DNA of 7,398 bases from Flavobacteriales bacterium (GCA_016763135.1 JAESUI010000199.1:1-7398); one strand, 5' to 3'. Numbered from the stretch's first letter, positions 1 to 6,963 are shown. The notes: generated from the sequence alone by a model not told the origin. Program-made: numbers and translations.

Positions 1-172
1 ACAGATAGGAGATTTGGAAACTAAAGTGGAAGAAATGAACCAGAAATTATTAGATCCAACAGCTTATTCTGATGATTTAATGGTAGAATACACGAATGTT
101 AAAAAGGGATTAGACCAAGCGATGAAAGATTGGGAGGAGAGTGAGCGGCAATTAGAATTGTTGAAATCTTAA
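1..172 (+). CDS. ABC-F family ATP-binding protein, C-terminal fragment
   Basis: Only the last 56 codons are present; the frame enters at base 2 and stops with TAA at 170-172. The visible residues form a charged, leucine-rich helical stretch: LETKVEEMNQKLLDP, then AYSDD, a second helix with YTNVKKGLDQAMKDWEESE, ending LELLKS. The pattern of helix, 'DP..YSDD' turn and helix containing 'W.E.E' is typical of the C-terminal coiled-coil domain of ABC-F proteins (Uup/EttA-like). These are soluble tandem-ATPase proteins that act on ribosomes or DNA rather than membrane transporters. The ATPase domains lie outside the window, so the subfamily cannot be named. No terminator hairpin is visible between this stop and the next start at 262. 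Family assignment is fairly confident; subfamily is unknown. Confidence 0.75.
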   Translation, partial: QIGDLETKVEEMNQKLLDPTAYSDDLMVEYTNVKKGLDQAMKDWEESERQLELLKS

Positions 173-180
173 CTAGACTA

Positions 181-240
181 AAACAAATCCTTAATTATTC
201 TATTTCAATATTTTACTACTAAAATAATCCTTAATTTTAG
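181..240. repeat. Short direct repeat upstream of the CotH-like gene
   Basis: An identical 11-mer, AATCCTTAATT, occurs at 186-196 and again at 226-236, exactly 40 nt apart, inside the 89-nt gap between the ABC-F stop and the CotH-like start. Flanking bases match partly (roughly 181-198 against 221-238). The second copy overlaps TAATTTTA (232-239), which matches the Bacteroidota -7 element TAnnTTTG at all but the last base and lies 22 nt before the ATG. The pair could be operator half-sites or chance in A/T-rich DNA. No clear -33 TTG element is seen. Confidence 0.3.
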
Positions 241-261
241 TTCTTATCTGATGATTGATAA

Positions 262-3200
262 ATGAAAAAATTATTTGTTTTCATATCTCTTTTTTGTTCC
301 ACATTTCTTTTTGGGCAAGTAGTTATTAATGAAATTTCTACAGCTCAAAATACAGGTTATGCTGATGAAGATGGTGATTATCCTGATTGGATAGAATTAT
401 ACAATAAAGGAGCTACTCCAGTTAATTTAGAAGGATATAAGTTAGTAAGGCGCGAAGGGAGCGAAATTGAATGGACATTTCCAGTAATTTTCATACAACC
501 TGGAGAGCATCTAACTGTTTTCGCTTCAGAAAAAAATAGAAATTTTGTGTTTGATCATTGGGAAATTCCTGTTTTTCCGGAAATGATTTGGAAATACTTT
601 GAAGGAAATTCTCAACCTCCAGTTAATTGGAATTTACCGATTTTTAATGATGCTGGCTGGAATTCTGGACAGGGGGGGATTGGTTATGGAGATGGAGATG
701 ATTCCACTGTAATAGCACCTACAACATCTTGCTTTTTAAGAACAAGTTTTACATTAACAGATACTTCTAACATTGCAGTTGCTTTGTTGGCTGTTGATTA
801 TGATGATGGATTTGTGGCATATCTTAATGGGGTAGAGCTTACAAGAAGCAACATTGGAGTAAAAGGAGTGCCATCACTATATAATGATTTAGCATATGTT
901 GAACACGAAGCTCAGGAGTATCAAGGAAATAGTCAAGAATGGTATTTTATTGATAACTCAATATTAAATACTGCAAAAATCAATGGTTTAAATACATTTT
1001 CTATTCAAGTCCACAATGTGTCTGCTAGTTCTTCTGATATGACTATTAGGCCTTATTTTTTGTTAGGTATAAAGGATACTTCAGTTACATTTTTCCCTAT
1101 TCCAGTTACTACAGCAACTCTTCACACTAATTTTAATATTTCTAGTTCTCCTTTTAGAATTAAGCTGTTAGATAAAAATGGAATACAATTAGACGAAGTA
1201 ATAATGAATGAGACCTACACTAATAATTCAAGAGGAAGAACTACCGATGGCGCATTGCAGTGGTGTTTGTTTGACACTCCTACACCAGATACTACAAATA
1301 GTTTATCACCATGTTATCTTGATTATTCTAATGACCCTGTATTTTCTTTACAAGCGGGGTTTTATAATAATGCTCAGGGTACACAAATTACTTCGTCACC
1401 TGCAGGAAGTGTTTTTTATACAACAGATGGAAGTGTGCCTACTCAATTTTCAAATTTGTATACAGGGAGTATAGCAATAAATTCTAATGCGATATTGAAG
1501 GCGAAATTTTTCCCAACAGATTCTAATTATTTACCGAGCAAGACTATAGCCGCTACTTATTTTATTAGTGAGAACATAAAATTACCAGTTATTTCAATCA
1601 CTACTGACCCAGATAATTTATGGAGCCATTATACGGGACTCTATGCTATGGGGCCTTATGCTGATTCGATTAACTACCCTTTTCAAGGAGCCAATTTTTG
1701 GCAAGGATGGGAAAAGGAAGCGCATATAGAATATTTTGATAGAAACAAGAATAGAGGTTTTGATATTGATATTGGATTGAAAATTCATGGAAATTATTCT
1801 AAGTCATTTCCTCAAAAAAGTTTTAGAGTGCTAGCTAAGGATGATTACAATGAGAAATGGATCAATTATAGTTTGTTTCCTGAGAAACCGTACATCAAAA
1901 GGTTTAAGAATTTTAACATTAGAAATGCGGGTATAGACTATAATACAACACATTTTAGAGATGCATTTATGTTGAGAGTGGTACGTGATTTAAAATTAGA
2001 TTATATGGCTTATGAGCCATGTGTGTTATTTTTAAACGGACAGTATTGGGGAGTATATGGGATGAGAGAGCGGCAAGATGATAGATATATTTACAACAAC
2101 CATAGTGAAGTAAAAGAAGGGACTATTGATTATCTTCGTTTTAGTGGAGATGTTATTGCGGGCTCTAATCAAGGGTATTTAAATTTAGCAGCATACATGG
2201 TTGCAAATGATATGAGCATAGATTCAAACTATAATAAGGTGTCAGAGTATTTAGATGTAGTCAATTTTACAGATTATTTTGTGACTGAAATGTACTATGG
2301 AAATGTAGATTGGTTACAGGATTCTGCAAGTAATAATATTAAATTATGGAGGACTAATGATCCTATTGGAAAATGGAGATATGTACTTTGGGATACTGAT
2401 TTAGGAACAGGATTATTTGGAACTATAGCAAATGCTAATTATGATTATATGGGAACTTTACTTAATGCACCCGCTCCCATAAATCCTCACGTATTAATTC
2501 TCCAGAACATATTAGATAACCCTAATTACAAGAATTATTTTATTAATCGATATGCAGATTTAGTTAATACTACATTTAAACCTGATAGAGTTAATGCAAT
2601 TGCTCAAGCAATGACTGATGATTTGGAGCCTGAAATGGCTAGGCATTTTAATCGTTGGGCAGGGCCTATTGAATTGTTTCCAACTTTATGGATAGCAAAA
2701 AGTACAGACGTGCCATCATGGAAATTACAAATTGATAGTATGTTGATTTTTTTACAACAACGACCAGCAATAGTGAGAAACCATATTGAAACAGATTTTA
2801 GTTTAGTAAAACAAGTAGATATAACATTAGAAGTTGAACCTGCAGGTGCAGGGGTAATTAAAATTAATACGATTACACCAGAAGATTTGCCATGGACAGG
2901 AGTTTATTTTGATGGAGTTCCGGTAACTATAACTGCTATACCAAATGAAGGTTATACTTTTAATCATTGGGAGTCTACTTTTACTAGTATAACGAATGAT
3001 AAGAATAGTTCTTTAACTTCAAATGTGGCTTTAGATGACCAATTTACTGCATACTTTAATACCTTGGATTTCAGTATAAATGTTTATCCGAATCCAGCAA
3101 ATAATATAGTTAACATAACTTATGAGGTTCCAAACGAACAGCAATTATCTATTAAAATTAAGTCTACCGATGGTAAGACTGTAGCTGTATTAGTTCCTCA

Positions 3201-3333
3201 TTCTTCTTTTCATGAAGAAGGAACATTTACGATTACATTTACAAAACAACAATATAATTTAGCGGCCGGAACTTATGTTATTGAGTTAATTTCGGAGAGC
3301 TATTCTGAAACAATTAAATTCGCAATTTTTTAA
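262..3333 (+). CDS. T9SS-exported CotH kinase-like protein with split lamin-tail, chitobiase-C and InlB-like domains
   Basis: This 1023-residue exported protein has these domains in order: signal peptide (1-18, cleavage likely before QVVINEIS); first half of a lamin-tail domain (about 19-97; DEDGDYPDWIELYN); an inserted beta-sandwich, perhaps galactose-binding-like (about 103-280; W110, W123, GGIGYGDGDD, DDGFVAYLNG); second half of the lamin-tail domain (about 283-340; LHTNFNISSS); a chitobiase/hexosaminidase C-terminal-type domain (about 356-434; FYTTDGSVPT); a CotH domain (about 440-845); a divergent InlB-type repeat (about 852-932; EGYTFNHWES); and a T9SS type A sorting domain (about 937-1023; NVYPNPANN). 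CotH landmarks are P517-Q-K519, IRNAG (553-557), R566-D567, LNGQYWGVYGMRER (591-604), DWL (683-685), NN..K (691-694) and WDTD (710-713). Some characterised CotH proteins are secreted atypical protein kinases; activity here is inferred. The aspartates D683, D711 and D713 are the best candidates for catalysis or metal binding. It is followed after 10 nt by a lipoprotein gene. A 7-G run lies at 672-678. The start is supported by the signal peptide; no Shine-Dalgarno sequence is seen. Confidence 0.88.
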   Translation: MKKLFVFISLFCSTFLFGQVVINEISTAQNTGYADEDGDYPDWIELYNKGATPVNLEGYKLVRREGSEIEWTFPVIFIQPGEHLTVFASEKNRNFVFDHWEIPVFPEMIWKYFEGNSQPPVNWNLPIFNDAGWNSGQGGIGYGDGDDSTVIAPTTSCFLRTSFTLTDTSNIAVALLAVDYDDGFVAYLNGVELTRSNIGVKGVPSLYNDLAYVEHEAQEYQGNSQEWYFIDNSILNTAKINGLNTFSIQVHNVSASSSDMTIRPYFLLGIKDTSVTFFPIPVTTATLHTNFNISSSPFRIKLLDKNGIQLDEVIMNETYTNNSRGRTTDGALQWCLFDTPTPDTTNSLSPCYLDYSNDPVFSLQAGFYNNAQGTQITSSPAGSVFYTTDGSVPTQFSNLYTGSIAINSNAILKAKFFPTDSNYLPSKTIAATYFISENIKLPVISITTDPDNLWSHYTGLYAMGPYADSINYPFQGANFWQGWEKEAHIEYFDRNKNRGFDIDIGLKIHGNYSKSFPQKSFRVLAKDDYNEKWINYSLFPEKPYIKRFKNFNIRNAGIDYNTTHFRDAFMLRVVRDLKLDYMAYEPCVLFLNGQYWGVYGMRERQDDRYIYNNHSEVKEGTIDYLRFSGDVIAGSNQGYLNLAAYMVANDMSIDSNYNKVSEYLDVVNFTDYFVTEMYYGNVDWLQDSASNNIKLWRTNDPIGKWRYVLWDTDLGTGLFGTIANANYDYMGTLLNAPAPINPHVLILQNILDNPNYKNYFINRYADLVNTTFKPDRVNAIAQAMTDDLEPEMARHFNRWAGPIELFPTLWIAKSTDVPSWKLQIDSMLIFLQQRPAIVRNHIETDFSLVKQVDITLEVEPAGAGVIKINTITPEDLPWTGVYFDGVPVTITAIPNEGYTFNHWESTFTSITNDKNSSLTSNVALDDQFTAYFNTLDFSINVYPNPANNIVNITYEVPNEQQLSIKIKSTDGKTVAVLVPHSSFHEEGTFTITFTKQQYNLAAGTYVIELISESYSETIKFAIF

Positions 3334-3343
3334 ACTATAAATA

Positions 3344-3742
3344 ATGAGCAAGAGTGTTTTAATCACATTAATGGTAATTTCAATGAGTATTTTTTCATGC
3401 TCAAAAGAAGAAGGAGAAGGTGGAAGAGCTACTATTCGTGGGCATGTATTTGTAGATAATTATAATTCTTCTTTTACACAGTTATTGTCATCATACTATG
3501 CTTTAGAAGTAAATGTTTATATCATTTATGGAGATAATGAATTTTATGATGATAGAGTTGATACTGATCCAGATGGAACTTTTGAATTTAAACATTTAAG
3601 AAAAGGAAATTATAAACTATTTGTTTACTCTAAAGATTCAACGTTTACTGAACCTTCTGGAGTAGAGGCAATATATCTTGAAGCAGAAATCACAGATAAA
3701 GAAGAGGTTGTAGAGCTTCCTGATTTTGAAATTATTAAATAA
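3344..3742 (+). CDS. Small lipoprotein with surface-export signal and Ig-like/carboxypeptidase-regulatory-like fold
   Basis: This 132-residue protein begins with a type II signal peptide: hydrophobic residues 5-17, then the lipobox-like IFSC with the acylated cysteine at C19. The residues after it are SKEEGEGG. In Bacteroidota, K-(D/E)2 close to the +1 cysteine is a described lipoprotein export signal that sends lipoproteins across the outer membrane to the cell surface, so surface display is predicted. The mature part (about 28-132) looks like a single beta-sandwich: ATIRGHVFVDN at its start, an alternating strand ALEVNVYIIYGDN, then TDPDGTFEFKHLRKGNYKLFVYSKD, the 'D.dG.F.f..L..G.Y.l.v' pattern of carboxypeptidase-regulatory-like or SpaA-like domains. 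No catalytic motif is visible. The gene starts 10 nt after the CotH-like stop and is followed by a strong terminator, so the two are probably co-transcribed. Specific role unknown. Confidence 0.8.
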   Translation: MSKSVLITLMVISMSIFSCSKEEGEGGRATIRGHVFVDNYNSSFTQLLSSYYALEVNVYIIYGDNEFYDDRVDTDPDGTFEFKHLRKGNYKLFVYSKDSTFTEPSGVEAIYLEAEITDKEEVVELPDFEIIK

Positions 3743-3760
3743 TTTAGATTAATTGAATAT

Positions 3761-3794
3761 AAAAAAAGCAGCTAATGATTTAGCTGCTTTTTTT
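3761..3794. terminator. Bidirectional rho-independent terminator between convergent genes
   Basis: A perfect 15-bp inverted repeat pairs AAAAAAAGCAGCTAA (3761-3775) with TTAGCTGCTTTTTTT (3780-3794) around a 4-nt TGAT loop. The GC-containing core is AGCAGCTAA/TTAGCTGCT, and each strand ends in a T tract. It lies 18 nt after the lipoprotein stop on the + strand and 27 nt after the corrected ChaN-family stop on the - strand, so it can serve both convergent units. Confidence 0.92.
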
Positions 3795-3821
3795 GTGACT
3801 AAGCTTTTTTATATGATAATC

Positions 3822-4684
3822 TTAATGAGTTTTAGTCATAGATTCAGGTGTGCAAATAATAAAATTGGCTAATCCAATATTATCTTCAGCTAAAGAATCA
3901 ATTTTTGATTGTTCTACAGAAGCAATTGTCATAATGTTTAAATCAGGATTAGCTTGTTTTAAATACCAAGCAATCCCTTCAAAATATTTGAATGATATGT
4001 TCCATTATAATGGATAAACGTTTGTCCTTTTTTCCAGTTTTTTAGTATGAAATAAGCCATTGTAGCATCTTTAATTGCTTGTGCTTTTGGTAAGTTATCA
4101 CCACCATGCCCACCAGCCATTTCTACAATTTTTTTATACCCAGGTAAGTTTTTATCATATTTAATAGGTAGTGGAGCTATCCATTTTTTTGAACTTTGAC
4201 TGATTCCATTTAATCCCTTGAATCCTTTTTTATAAACGATGTTAGCGTATCTTCTTGGAATGTTGGTAGCAACAAAGGTAAGTTGCTGGCTTAATGCAAA
4301 ATCCATTAATGGTTGGTAATCGGTTTTATTGTTTGGCCAAACTTTAACTTCAGCTTTAAATGTATTGTAAGAGTGATTTCCCCCTAAATATTCGTTAATT
4401 ATTACTTGATCATCAGCTTCAAACATTTCAGCACCAAGTACTAAATTATCATTGTGTTTAAAAAAGATGTCTTTAGTTAATTCTAATTGCAACCAATGAT
4501 TAATTGGATTGTCATGCATTTCACCAAAAAGAATAATATCTGCTTTATCTACTGCTTTTAAAATTTTAGCATAAGAAGATTTTTTGCCTTTTTCATCATA
4601 TACTTTATAGGCAACTTTATCGCCTTTAAAAGAAAGTATTAGTATGGCAACGGTAAGTGTTGCAAATAGTTTTTTAGTAGTCAT
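3822..4684 (-). pseudogene. ChaN-family (haem-binding uptake type, Tiki/TraB-like) protein, frameshifted near 3985
   Basis: Read from ATG at 4684-4682, the frame stays open to TAA at 3959, giving 241 residues, but the last eight (ILKGLLGI) lose family similarity. Moving to the -1 frame at about 3984-3986 continues as FEGIAWYLKQANPDL and on to ESMTKTH, stopping at 3822, for a whole protein of about 287 residues, normal for the ChaN family. Landmarks are an N-terminal hydrophobic segment (5-18), LFGEMHDNPINH (52-63; G54, E55, H57, H63), GAEMFE (84-89), NIPRRY (141-146), AQAIKDATMA (201-210) and HYNGTYHS (225-232), normally followed by DNFEGI or similar, which is where the shift falls. Family members are periplasmic or membrane-attached and some bind haem; the fold is shared with Tiki/TraB proteases, so a hydrolase role is possible. 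The start lies 43 nt after the radical SAM stop with no promoter seen, suggesting an operon. One missing base, by sequencing error or true mutation, explains everything. Confidence 0.82.
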
Positions 4685-4727
4685 TTTGATGTGGTTAAAT
4701 AGTTGACTGCGAATATATTAAAATTCT

Positions 4728-5810
4728 TTATCTGAGGTTTAAATAATGAATTAAATTTTCAAATTCTTTAACTATTTTGGGCGAACTATTGGATTTCTGT
4801 AACCAAATTATATGATTTTTAAGGATATTTTCAGATTCTAATTTTTGTGTTGTAGAAAGTTGTTGAATGTTAAAATTTGAAGGCCTTTCTAGGATGTTGA
4901 GGTAAATATTGTTGAGGTCTAATAAATTTTGGTTGACTAATTCTTGGTGTAATTCAGAAATGACATTAATATTCAAAGAACTTACCGTTGGAGTTATTTC
5001 AAAATAAATTTCAGGAGCAATATTTAGCATTTGCTTTCTATTCAAAATAAATTGTTCCCAATTAAATCCTTCACGAATTTCTTCTCCTAATTTAAAAGCA
5101 GCATCTACACTTGCACTAACGTGTACATTATTGAATTTTTTCCAAAGTTCTAAAATGTTTTGGCCTTTAAAGTTTAGGGTAGAGAAGTTGGTGTTGTAAC
5201 GGAGTTGAATGTCAAATAACTTTCTCTTTTCGAGCTCGGCTAAAATTTGGTAATGTTCTTCCATTATTAGAGGTTCACCACCAGCAAAATAGATTTCCTC
5301 CACATCATCAATGTATTCAAACAACTCATCAAAATTATTGGTAAAGGCTTTGATGATTCGTTCACCAGAAGCATTTCGTTTACTCCCTTCTTCAAACCAA
5401 GCCGAACTGTTTCCATGCCAGCAGGTTTTACATTTAAAATTACAGATGTTAGAAAAACGTATATCTAAATAAATGGGTTGCGGGTTGTTTTCTTTAACCC
5501 TAACGATATCTTTCGCATATTTTTTATTGGAGATTTGTCTGAGACTTTCTTTACCCGATTTTTCAATGTTATAACAATGGCTACACCTTTTATCGGGTGT
5601 GTCGTTAGCGAATTGTTCCCTTAATGCTTTAAATTTTTCTCCCTTCCAAATGTCATTGATAGATTGTTCTTGCACATTTCCTAAATGTCTGTTGTTATTG
5701 CAACAAGGACTAACCCTTCCATTTTGAGAAACGTGTAAATGAATCCAAGGAAGGATGCAGAAAGTGCTATTTTTATTTGTGGCCATTGTTACAAAACTAC
5801 AATTTAGCAA
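4728..5810 (-). CDS. Twitch domain-containing radical SAM protein
   Basis: This cytosolic protein has an N-terminal twitch (half-SPASM) domain with C18, C36, C37, C76 and C79 (FCILPWIHLHVSQNG, SPCCNNN, CSHCY), which should bind an auxiliary iron-sulfur cluster. The radical SAM core follows, with CNFKCKTC (C123, C127, C130; CX3CX2C) for the [4Fe-4S] cluster that cleaves S-adenosylmethionine, AGGEPL (176-181), RYNTN (204-208) and SASVDA (232-237). There is no C-terminal SPASM domain; the tail after about 310 is helical. Family: radical SAM with the twitch domain at the N-terminus rather than the usual C-terminus; such enzymes often modify peptides or proteins, but the substrate here is unknown. 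The longest frame starts at 5810 (360 residues). The ATG at 5786 (residue 9, MATNKNSTFC) is the better start because residues 1-8 add nothing to the domain, giving 352 residues. It lies 31 or 55 nt after the upstream T9SS-cargo gene. Confidence 0.87.
   Translation of the reverse strand: MLNCSFVTMATNKNSTFCILPWIHLHVSQNGRVSPCCNNNRHLGNVQEQSINDIWKGEKFKALREQFANDTPDKRCSHCYNIEKSGKESLRQISNKKYAKDIVRVKENNPQPIYLDIRFSNICNFKCKTCWHGNSSAWFEEGSKRNASGERIIKAFTNNFDELFEYIDDVEEIYFAGGEPLIMEEHYQILAELEKRKLFDIQLRYNTNFSTLNFKGQNILELWKKFNNVHVSASVDAAFKLGEEIREGFNWEQFILNRKQMLNIAPEIYFEITPTVSSLNINVISELHQELVNQNLLDLNNIYLNILERPSNFNIQQLSTTQKLESENILKNHIIWLQKSNSSPKIVKEFENLIHYLNLR
5792..5799 (-). promoter_or_regulatory. Possible -7 promoter element before the radical SAM gene
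   Basis: On the - strand this reads TAGTTTTG, an exact match to the Bacteroidota -7 consensus TAnnTTTG, ending 5 nt before the preferred ATG at 5786. A transcript from here would begin at or very near that ATG and be almost leaderless. It lies inside the 8-codon N-terminal extension of the longest frame. No convincing -33 TTG is seen about 20 nt upstream, so it may be chance. Confidence 0.3.
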
Positions 5811-5841
5811 TGGACTTCAGCTTGTTGTAAATGAAGCGAAA

Positions 5842-6936
5842 CTAGTTGACAATAAATTTATGTTTTTCAATGCCATTTGAGCTTGTATTCTTTATGACCA
5901 TAAAATAAACCCCTTTTTTGAAATTGCTAATATCTATTTTTTTTGAGGTAGAATTTTTTATTACAACACCATTAACATCATAAATTGTAGCGTATTTGAA
6001 TGAAGTTGAATTAATAATCACAAAATCAGAAGTAGGGTTGGGGTATATCAAATCAGAAGTTTGAGATGGGTTTTCTATTCCAACTATTTCGATGTCATTA
6101 AATCGATATAAAGTAGGTGTACCAGAAGAGTGTTGTTCTGAAGATAAATAATACTCGTTTTGATTAATGCTTGTTATACCTTCAATTTGAAAAGAAGCTT
6201 GAGTTTGTAAAACAAATCGATCAATAGTTCCTGTAGAAAAAAGATTGTTATTAAACTGACTAATTTTAATAAAAAATGCATCTAAAAAAGTATAACCAGT
6301 TAAGGCGATAGTATTGGATTGAGGATTATATGATGCCCCTGTTACTAACCCTAAAGTGTTTAAACTGTCAACTTTTAATGCCTGATATGTACCTGGTATT
6401 TTTGATAGAGGGTAAATATTTGTCCAACCATTACTCCAGTTTTTAGTAAAAATATATAAGCTATCTCCTATAGCTATTAGAGCTTCTGCATCAAAATTTG
6501 TAGAGAGAGAAGTGGGCGTGAAATCGATTTGATCTGCATAACTAAAACTAATGGTGTCAACAGAAACAGTATCGTTAGTTGTGGTTAAATAATCTGAAAT
6601 AAGCAGTCGGTAAATTTTAAGGTTAGTTCTAGAGCCATTATTGTTTCCAAAATCACCAATATAGATATACAAACTATCAGTACAAATGTCTTCCCAATCA
6701 ATATTACTAGCATTATCAATAACTACTTTTCGGGTTACATTTCCTGTTAAACTATCCAACTCATATAAAGCGGCTTCTCCACCAGAATCGTTGTGGGTAA
6801 TAATTTGTTGATTTAAATAAATTAGACCAGATGTTTCTTTTACCGAATCATTTAAAGTTGTAATGATGTCTAATTGCTGATTATATCCTGCAAAAGAGTA
6901 GGTGAGTAAAATGATTAAAGAAAATAGCTGCTTCAT
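5842..6936 (-). CDS. T9SS-exported predicted beta-propeller protein (SdiA-regulated/phytase-like pattern)
   Basis: This 364-residue protein has a signal peptide (1 to about 17, MKQLFSLIILLTYSFAG) and a C-terminal T9SS type A sorting domain (about 288-364; IYPNPTSDFVIIN, then YDVNGVVI and KKGVYFMVI), so it should be exported and processed or anchored at the cell surface. Residues about 22-282 look like a small beta-propeller in which an acidic motif recurs: ETSGL (34-38), THNDSG (47-52), DWEDI (80-84), IGDFGNN (93-99), DAEAL (149-153) and IEGI (251-254). Spaced glutamates at blade starts and the D.EGI-like pattern resemble SdiA-regulated and phytase-like propellers, where acids line the central channel and bind calcium. 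That link is by motif reading only. Enzymatic role unknown. It is first of three same-strand genes. The ATG at 6936 lies 19 nt after a -7 element, and the intact signal peptide supports this start. Confidence 0.78.
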   Translation of the reverse strand: MKQLFSLIILLTYSFAGYNQQLDIITTLNDSVKETSGLIYLNQQIITHNDSGGEAALYELDSLTGNVTRKVVIDNASNIDWEDICTDSLYIYIGDFGNNNGSRTNLKIYRLLISDYLTTTNDTVSVDTISFSYADQIDFTPTSLSTNFDAEALIAIGDSLYIFTKNWSNGWTNIYPLSKIPGTYQALKVDSLNTLGLVTGASYNPQSNTIALTGYTFLDAFFIKISQFNNNLFSTGTIDRFVLQTQASFQIEGITSINQNEYYLSSEQHSSGTPTLYRFNDIEIVGIENPSQTSDLIYPNPTSDFVIINSTSFKYATIYDVNGVVIKNSTSKKIDISNFKKGVYFMVIKNTSSNGIEKHKFIVN

Positions 6937-6955
6937 TTTATAAATACATTTACAT

Positions 6956-6963
6956 CAAAACTA
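6956..6963 (-). promoter_or_regulatory. Bacteroidota -7 promoter element for the three-gene - strand unit
   Basis: On the - strand this reads TAGTTTTG, an exact TAnnTTTG match, ending 19 nt before the ATG at 6936. That predicts a 5' leader of roughly 10-15 nt, common in this phylum. The usual -33 TTG is not clear at the expected spacing, which lowers confidence. Confidence 0.5.

Noticed and set aside
1208..1474. Open frame of 88 codons on the + strand
   Set aside because: It lies wholly inside the CotH-like gene in another frame, has no domain, signal peptide or start context, and reads as an out-of-frame shadow.
262..3742. Sporulation-related role for the CotH gene
   Set aside because: The T9SS sorting domain, lipoprotein type and neighbours point to Bacteroidota, which do not form endospores; the CotH fold is widespread outside spore formers.
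3959..3985. The eight-residue tail ILKGLLGI as the genuine C-terminus of the ChaN-like protein
   Set aside because: The alternative frame continues with family-like sequence for 53 residues and ends near the terminator, so this tail is best seen as a frameshift product.
3978..3994. Programmed -1 ribosomal frameshift in the ChaN-like gene
   Set aside because: The shift needed is -1, but AATATTTTG does not offer a proper X-XXY-YYZ slippery heptamer and no downstream stem was seen; a single-base deletion is simpler.
4685..4727. Terminator or precursor-peptide gene between the radical SAM and ChaN-like genes
   Set aside because: The 43-nt gap has no stable inverted repeat with a T tract and no room for a gene.
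5775..5810. MLNCSFVTM as a lipoprotein signal on the radical SAM protein
   Set aside because: There is no hydrophobic stretch or positive N-terminus before the cysteine, and radical SAM enzymes are cytosolic; these residues are probably untranslated leader.
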